From contig NZ_DASYHS010000014.1 of assembly GCF_035998295.1 (NCBI RefSeq), forward strand, positions 1 through 18,300: a DNA stretch of 18,300 bases, written 5' to 3'. Shown piece after piece: positions 13,768 to 18,300 of the stretch (position 1 is the first letter of the stretch; every line of letters begins with the position of its first letter). This DNA comes from DASYHS01 sp035998295 (GTDB taxonomy: Bacteria > Pseudomonadota > Alphaproteobacteria > Azospirillales > Azospirillaceae). The notes below the pieces were generated by a model, which was given only the letters and a program-made list of their open reading frames with translations, did not search any database and was not told where the DNA came from. Position numbers and translations under genes: made by a program.

Positions 13768-16700
13768 ATGCTTTCATCCATAGCGACAAGTCGGCCGGAA
13801 CGCGACAGCGTCCTGGTCGGCCCGGCCACCGCCCTGCCGGAGACCGAAACGGTCGCCTCGCAGTTCCTGGCGCGGGCCCGTGCGCATCCCCGGCGGGTCG
13901 CACTGATCCACGCCGGCGTCGTGCTCGACTACGGGCGCGTCGAATCCGCCGCGTCCGGCCTGGCGGGCCGCCTGCAGGCCCACGGCGTCGGCAGGAACGA
14001 CCTCGTGCCGGTCGTCACGACGGGCGGCCCCGACCTGCCGCTCGGTATCCTGGGCGCGCTCCTGGCGGGCGCGGCCTTCGTTCCGATCGACGCCGACTGG
14101 CCCCAGGCGCGCATCGAGGAGACGCTCGGGCAGATCGGGCCGAAGGCGGTCCTCGCGGACGATCCGCGGCGCGCGGCCGCGGCGGCGGGCCGGCCCTGCA
14201 TCGCGGTGGACGCCCGCGCCGCGGGAGGCGGCCCGCTGCCGCCGCACGGCCCGCAGACGGACCTCGCCTACGGCTTCTTCACCTCGGGCTCGACGGGGCG
14301 GCCGAAATGCTGCCTCAACGTCCAGCGCGGGCTGCTCAACCGGTTCGCCTACATGACGGAGCGGTTCGGGCTGCGCCCCGGCGACGTCGTGCTCCAGAAC
14401 AGCCGGCACGTCTTCGACTCGTCGCTCTGGCAGCTGCTGTGGCCGCTCACCGTCGGGGCGACGGTCGTCATCCCCGAGCGAGACGGCATTCTCGACCTCC
14501 AGGAGACGGTCGCGACGATCGAGCGCCACGGTGTCGTCATGACCGACTTCGTGCCGACCGTCTTCAACCTGCTCGTCCGCTTCCTCGAGGCCGATCCCGC
14601 GCGTGCACGTGCGTTGCGCTCCATGAGGCACGTCCTGATCGGGGGGGAGGAGGCCAACCCCGAAACGGTGCGGGTGTTCCGGCAGCTGCTGCCGCATGTC
14701 GAGGTGACCAATACCTACGGCCCCACGGAGGCCTCGATCGGTATGGTGTTCCACCGCGTCGGCGACGGCGACGCCGAAGGCATACCCCTGGGGCGCCCGA
14801 TCGCCAACACCTTCGCCGTCGTCTGCGACGAGGCGTTCCGGCTGCTGCCCGCGGGCCAGGTCGGCCAGATCGTGATCGGCGGCGAGTGCCTCGGCCTCGG
14901 CTATCTCGGCGACCCGTCGAAGACCGCGGCCGCCTTCCGGCCGAATCCGTGGGCCGGCCTGCCGGGCGGCCGCGTCTACCTCACCGGGGATCTCGGCCAC
15001 GTGGATCCGGACGGGCTGCTGCGCTTCGACGGGCGCCGGGACTTCCAGGTGAAGATCGGGGGCGTGCGCATCGAACTGGACGAGGTCGCCGCGACGCTGA
15101 ACCGCCTGTCCGAGGTGCGCGACGCCCGCGTTCTGCCGAAGCCCCGCGCCGACGGCACGGCCTATCTCGTCGCCTTCGTCGTGCCCTCGGCGGGTACGGC
15201 CGCCGAGGCGTCGGGGACGGGTGCCGCGGCCGCGCTGCGCGGCGCCCTCGCACGCGAGCTGCCCGCGACCTCCATCCCCTCGCGGTTCGTGTTCGTCGAC
15301 GGGTTCCCGCTGACGCCGAACGGGAAGACCGATGGGCGCGCGCTTCTGGACATGCTCGACGGGCAGGCGTCGGACGCGGCGGCATCGGCCGGGGATGACG
15401 GGCCGGACGCGAGGCTGTCCCGCATGGTCGCGCTGTGGCGCGAGGCGCTCGACGACGGCACGGTCGGGCCGGATACCGCCTTCCTGGCCGCGGGAGGAAA
15501 CTCCTTCTCGGCGGTCGCGCTCGCCCTGCTGGTCGAGCGCGAACTGGGCGCGACGCTCCAGCCGCAGGCCGTCTACGAGAACCCGACGCCGCGCGCGCTG
15601 CTGGCTTTCGCCGACGGCGGTGGACGCGAGGGCGCCGCCGAGGATCCGGCGCCGGCGCTCATGGCCTCCGACCTCGCGGGCGCCGCGGAGGCGCTGTCGG
15701 CGACGCCGCGCGGGGCGCGGCCCGTCGGGTCCCCGCCGCGCCGCGTGCTGCTGACGGGGGTCACGGGCTTCGTCGGCGCCCATCTCCTGGATGCGCTGCT
15801 GGCCCGGTCGCAGGCGGAGGTGGTGTGCCTCGTCCGGGCGGAGGACCGCCGGAGTGCGGCCGAACGCCTGCAGGCCGCCCTCGGGGCCTACGGGCTCTTC
15901 GGCCCCGAGGCGGCGCGACGGGCCGTGGCGGTCCCGGGCGACCTGTCGCTGCCGTGCTTGGGGCTCGGGCCCGGCGCCTTCGCCGATCTCGCGGGCGGCG
16001 TCGACGCGATCCTCCACAACGGCGCGGCCGTCGACTTCCTGCGCGGCTACGCGGAACTGAGGGGGCCGAACGTCCTGGGTACGGTGGAGGTGGCGCGCCT
16101 CGCGCTCGCCGGCGGCGGCATCCCCGTGCACCACGTCTCGACGCTCGGCGTCGTCGGCGGGACGGCGGGCGTCCCGGCCCCCGAGCACGCGGCCCCGGTG
16201 CTCGACGCCCTGCCGGCCGAAGGATACGTCCGGTCGAAGGCGGTCGCCGAAGGCGTGCTCGCCGAGGCCGCCCGTTCGGGCGTGCCGGTCCGCATCTACC
16301 GCCTGGGCGAGGTGATGCCCTCCAGCATCACCGGCATGCCCAACCCCCGGTCCCTGGTCGTCCTGCTGTTCAAGGGTTTCGTCGAGACGGGCCGCGTCTT
16401 CCCGCTCGCGGACAGGATCGATTACACTCCCGTCGACGTCGTGGCGTCGCTCGTCGCCTGCGTGATCGCCGCGGTGGGGGACGCGCCGGCGGTCCCCGGC
16501 CCCGCCGTTCTCCACGTCTTCCATCCGAGCGCGCCGCGGTTCGGCGACCTCGCCGCCGACCTCGGCCGCCGGGTCGGCGGGCTGCCGGTGGTCTCCTACG
16601 CGGAGTTCCAGTCCGTGGTTCGGGAGCGCTGCAGGAACGGCACCGCGTCCGCCGACCTCGTCGCGCTGGCCTCCCTGCTGCCCCGGCCGGACGGCGACGG

Positions 16701-16908
16701 GATGCCGGGCTGGTTCGCGGAGCAGTTCGGCGACCCCGGCCTGCGCTACGGCCGCACCGCGGCCGCCGAGCTGGAAGCCCGCCACGCCATCCGCTGGCCG
16801 GAGGGCGGCAGCGCGCCGTGGCGGCCGTTCCTCGAGTTCCTGCACGCGTCCGGGCGGCCGGCTCCGGCAGCCGGCCCCGCACCGGGATTGGGAGAAAAGC
16901 ACCGATGA
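13768..16908 (+). CDS. Single-module NRPS: adenylation, carrier, thioester reductase (A-T-TD)
   Basis: 1046-aa enzyme that should activate an amino acid with ATP, tether it to a phosphopantetheine arm, and release it by NAD(P)H reduction as an aldehyde or alcohol. The A domain is at about 25-530: TSGSTGRPK (A3, about 172-180), FDSSLW (A4, 216-221), NTYGPTE (A5, about 315-321), YLTGDLG (A7), QVKIGGVRIELDE (A8) and PNGK with Lys 520 (A10). The carrier domain is at about 550-620 with FLAAGGNSFSA, phosphopantetheine Ser about 579. The reductase is at about 657-1030 with TGVTGFVGAHL (NADP loop), HVSTLGV and the YVRSK catalytic Tyr 820/Lys 824. There is no condensation domain, so no peptide bond is expected unless a partner acts elsewhere. 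Lone A-T-TD enzymes such as the PvfC/MgoA type make amino aldehydes. The start is ATG 13768, without a visible Shine-Dalgarno; TTG 13744 is the alternative. It overlaps the next gene by 4 bp. Confidence 0.93.
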   Translation: MLSSIATSRPERDSVLVGPATALPETETVASQFLARARAHPRRVALIHAGVVLDYGRVESAASGLAGRLQAHGVGRNDLVPVVTTGGPDLPLGILGALLAGAAFVPIDADWPQARIEETLGQIGPKAVLADDPRRAAAAAGRPCIAVDARAAGGGPLPPHGPQTDLAYGFFTSGSTGRPKCCLNVQRGLLNRFAYMTERFGLRPGDVVLQNSRHVFDSSLWQLLWPLTVGATVVIPERDGILDLQETVATIERHGVVMTDFVPTVFNLLVRFLEADPARARALRSMRHVLIGGEEANPETVRVFRQLLPHVEVTNTYGPTEASIGMVFHRVGDGDAEGIPLGRPIANTFAVVCDEAFRLLPAGQVGQIVIGGECLGLGYLGDPSKTAAAFRPNPWAGLPGGRVYLTGDLGHVDPDGLLRFDGRRDFQVKIGGVRIELDEVAATLNRLSEVRDARVLPKPRADGTAYLVAFVVPSAGTAAEASGTGAAAALRGALARELPATSIPSRFVFVDGFPLTPNGKTDGRALLDMLDGQASDAAASAGDDGPDARLSRMVALWREALDDGTVGPDTAFLAAGGNSFSAVALALLVERELGATLQPQAVYENPTPRALLAFADGGGREGAAEDPAPALMASDLAGAAEALSATPRGARPVGSPPRRVLLTGVTGFVGAHLLDALLARSQAEVVCLVRAEDRRSAAERLQAALGAYGLFGPEAARRAVAVPGDLSLPCLGLGPGAFADLAGGVDAILHNGAAVDFLRGYAELRGPNVLGTVEVARLALAGGGIPVHHVSTLGVVGGTAGVPAPEHAAPVLDALPAEGYVRSKAVAEGVLAEAARSGVPVRIYRLGEVMPSSITGMPNPRSLVVLLFKGFVETGRVFPLADRIDYTPVDVVASLVACVIAAVGDAPAVPGPAVLHVFHPSAPRFGDLAADLGRRVGGLPVVSYAEFQSVVRERCRNGTASADLVALASLLPRPDGDGMPGWFAEQFGDPGLRYGRTAAAELEARHAIRWPEGGSAPWRPFLEFLHASGRPAPAAGPAPGLGEKHR

Positions 16909-18062
16909 CGAGAGCATTCCTGCGGGGCCGCAGGATCGGCCTGCTGGCCGGCGGCGGCCTGTCGTCCTGGGCAGTCGCGAAGCTGCTGGCGGAAGAGGGC
17001 GCGGACTTCCAGGTCCATTTCGCCGATGTCGGCCAGGTCGACGAGACTCATGCGCAGGCCTTCCTCGACGACATGGAGAGGCACCGGATCCCCTGCCGGC
17101 GGCACGATCTGAGGGACGCTGCCGCGGCGCTCGCCCTCGACCTCGTCCGCTGCCGGGCCGGCTACGAGGGCGGCTATTGGAACACGACCGGGGCCCTGCG
17201 CCTGGTGCTCCTCGCCAACCTCGCGCCGCGCCTGGTGGAAGCCGGCTGCGACATCCTCGCCCATGGCTGCGTCGGCGGAGGCAACGACCAGCGCCGCTTC
17301 GAAAGGCTGACGGCCCACTACGCCCCGGGCCTGGAGGTACTGGCGCCCTGGACCGATCCGGTCCTGAGGGTCCGGTGCCCGGATCGGGCGGGAATGGTCC
17401 GCGTGATCGAGGCCGACGGCCCGATCGCCGGCGTGGCCGGAAAGGCGGCCGTCTCGTCGGACGGGTCGCTGATGGGCGTCTCGCACGAGGGCACCGCGAT
17501 CGAAGCGCTGGACCGTCCGTGGCGGGCCGCGCCCTTCGCGCTCTCGCGCACGCCGCAGGCCGCCCCGGACGAAACCGTGGCGGTGCGCGTCGGGATCGAG
17601 GGCGGCGCGCTCGCGACCCTCGACGGGCGGCCGCAGACGGCCCGCGGCGCGATGGAGGCGGCCAACGCGCTCGCCGGGCGGGCGGGCGTCGGGCTGACGA
17701 GCGTCATCGAGACGAGGATCATCGGCACCAAATGCCGCGGGATATACGAGGCGCCGGGAATGACGCTGCTGGGCTTCGCCTACGAGCAGCTCGCGCGCGC
17801 GGTGCTGTCGCCGGCGTCGCTCGCGCTTCACGAGGAGCTGTCGCGCGTCCTCGGGCGCGCGGTCTACGAGGGCCGTTCCTTCGAGGCCCACGCCGCCGCC
17901 GCCCGCGCCGCGCTGGTCGACATGACCGGCGTGCTGGGCGGCGAGGTCGAGGTCGCGCTCTACAAGGGCAATCTCGCGCTCGACGGGCTGCGCAACCTGC
18001 CGGCGGACGCGCTGGGTGCGCATCAGCACCGCTTCGCCGCCGGCGGGCAGGTCTGGACCTGA
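16905..18062 (+). CDS. Argininosuccinate synthase homologue with degenerate ATP-pyrophosphatase loop
   Basis: 385-aa protein related over its whole length to ArgG, which joins citrulline and aspartate with ATP. Retained blocks are GYEGGYWNTTGALR (about 86-99), AHGCVGGGNDQRRFERL (about 119-135, the GNDQ substrate segment), APWTDP, SSDGSLMGVSHEGTAIE (about 184-200, citrulline-side serines), ETRIIGTKCRGIYEAPG (about 269-285) and VALYKGNLALDG (about 350-361). The N-terminal loop, SGGLDTS in ArgG, reads AGGGLSSW here (about 15-22): the key Asp is Ser. The GTAxARP-type segment is also altered, and the linker before the C-terminal helix is short. This suggests a paralogue with changed chemistry rather than housekeeping ArgG. 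The start overlaps the NRPS stop (ATGA) with GGGAG about 11 nt upstream, so the two are co-translated and probably act in one pathway. No argininosuccinate lyase is nearby. Confidence 0.88.
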   Translation: MTRAFLRGRRIGLLAGGGLSSWAVAKLLAEEGADFQVHFADVGQVDETHAQAFLDDMERHRIPCRRHDLRDAAAALALDLVRCRAGYEGGYWNTTGALRLVLLANLAPRLVEAGCDILAHGCVGGGNDQRRFERLTAHYAPGLEVLAPWTDPVLRVRCPDRAGMVRVIEADGPIAGVAGKAAVSSDGSLMGVSHEGTAIEALDRPWRAAPFALSRTPQAAPDETVAVRVGIEGGALATLDGRPQTARGAMEAANALAGRAGVGLTSVIETRIIGTKCRGIYEAPGMTLLGFAYEQLARAVLSPASLALHEELSRVLGRAVYEGRSFEAHAAAARAALVDMTGVLGGEVEVALYKGNLALDGLRNLPADALGAHQHRFAAGGQVWT

Positions 18063-18067
18063 GGACA

Positions 18068-18088
18068 GGCGGGCGCTACTCGCCCGCC
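18068..18088. terminator. Perfect hairpin between convergent genes, possible bidirectional terminator
   Basis: GGCGGGCG (18068-18075) and CGCCCGCC (18081-18088) form an 8-bp perfect stem with a CTACT loop, 6 bp after the ArgG-like stop. The loop contains the TAG stop codon of the minus-strand gene. No T-run follows on either side, so termination by this element alone is uncertain. Confidence 0.4.
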
Positions 18089-18300
18089 GTCTCCTCCTGC
18101 CGGGGATGGAAGGCCCCGGCGGGAGGCCCCGCGGGCTCCCGGGCCGCTTCCTGGAGCGCGCGCGCCGCGCTCTGGAGGGCGTCGCCCCGGCCGGCCGGCC
18201 GCAATTCGAACAGCAGCAGCGAGCGCGCCGTCACGTCGACCTCGTCGCCGCTGGAGGCGGTCGGCGGCGCCTCGGAGTCGAGGTCGGGGCGGGCGGTGTC
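18076..18300 (-). CDS. Partial CDS, C-terminus of an unidentified protein
   Basis: Open minus-strand frame from the window edge to a TAG at 18076-18078, giving 74 residues. The readable part includes DEVDVTARSLLLFEL followed by an Ala/Arg/Pro-rich tail. The VTARSLLLFEL strand resembles the last beta strand of alpha-amylase-family proteins such as glycogen-debranching GlgX, where a similar ARS-hydrophobic strand occurs, but the stretch is too short for a confident assignment. It is convergent with the NRPS/ArgG-like pair and marks the likely end of that cluster. The start lies outside the window. Confidence 0.5.
   Translation of the reverse strand, partial: DTARPDLDSEAPPTASSGDEVDVTARSLLLFELRPAGRGDALQSAARALQEAAREPAGPPAGAFHPRQEETAGE

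Noticed and set aside
13774..16917. Very long minus-strand open frame (about 1047 codons) opposite the NRPS
   Set aside because: It mirrors a gene with fully recognisable NRPS motifs on the plus strand. Long antisense frames are expected at about 70% GC, and the translation is Arg/Gly/Pro-rich without any family feature.
1..18300. CRISPR arrays, insertion sequences, integrases or phage genes
   Set aside because: No regularly spaced repeats, transposase or integrase motifs, or terminal inverted repeats were found anywhere in the window.

Overview
The window looks like chromosomal DNA of a high-GC alphaproteobacterium. GC is roughly 70% by eye, most starts are GTG or ATG with tightly overlapping genes, the 5S rRNA has an alphaproteobacterial look (Rhodospirillales or Geminicoccaceae-like is my guess), and the window carries TRAP, ExoD, BASS and LysE families common in that class. 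No transposase, integrase, CRISPR array or intact tRNA was seen.

Region 1 (1-2543) is the end of an rRNA operon: a 5S rRNA gene and its rho-independent terminator, followed directly by an orphan membrane histidine kinase with a periplasmic Cache-type sensor, a PAS domain and a HisKA/HATPase core. Region 2 (2644-5558) is a complete three-gene TRAP transporter (dctP, dctQ, dctM). A strong hairpin followed by TTTT lies between dctP and dctQ and probably lowers expression of the membrane subunits relative to the binding protein. Region 3 (5610-8333) holds a divergent pair, an ExoD-family membrane protein (-) and a phospholipase D/cardiolipin-synthase-like protein (+). They are separated by about 500 bp that contains a 15-bp tandem repeat, a palindrome and a small ORF with an excellent Shine-Dalgarno.

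Region 4 (8345-13459, minus strand) is a probable amino-acid-handling operon read from right to left: a LysE/RhtB exporter, a BASS-type importer, an Asp/Glu-racemase-family enzyme, and the three subunits of a membrane-type amino-acid dehydrogenase (DAO-like flavoprotein, small [2Fe-2S] protein, FAD/[2Fe-2S] oxidoreductase). From the BASS gene on, successive genes overlap by 4, 4, 13 and 4 bp. The dehydrogenase has the architecture of D-hydroxyproline dehydrogenase (Lhp), opine oxidases and HcnABC. An import, racemise and oxidise pathway for an unusual amino acid is the simplest reading.

Region 5 (13460-18062) is the most interesting part. A strikingly AT-rich control region of about 170 bp, with repeated TATCCA(TA) motifs and two overlapping palindromes, precedes a two-gene unit. 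The first gene is a single-module NRPS with adenylation, carrier and thioester-reductase domains (A-T-TD). The second, overlapping it by 4 bp, is an argininosuccinate-synthase homologue whose ATP-pyrophosphatase loop is degenerate while much of its substrate-binding sequence is retained. I infer a small, possibly undescribed biosynthetic system that makes an amino aldehyde or its cyclised product from an amino acid with a ureido, guanidino or amide side chain. The divergent LysE exporter may be linked to it. The window ends inside a convergent minus-strand gene (18076-18300), of which only a short C-terminus is visible.
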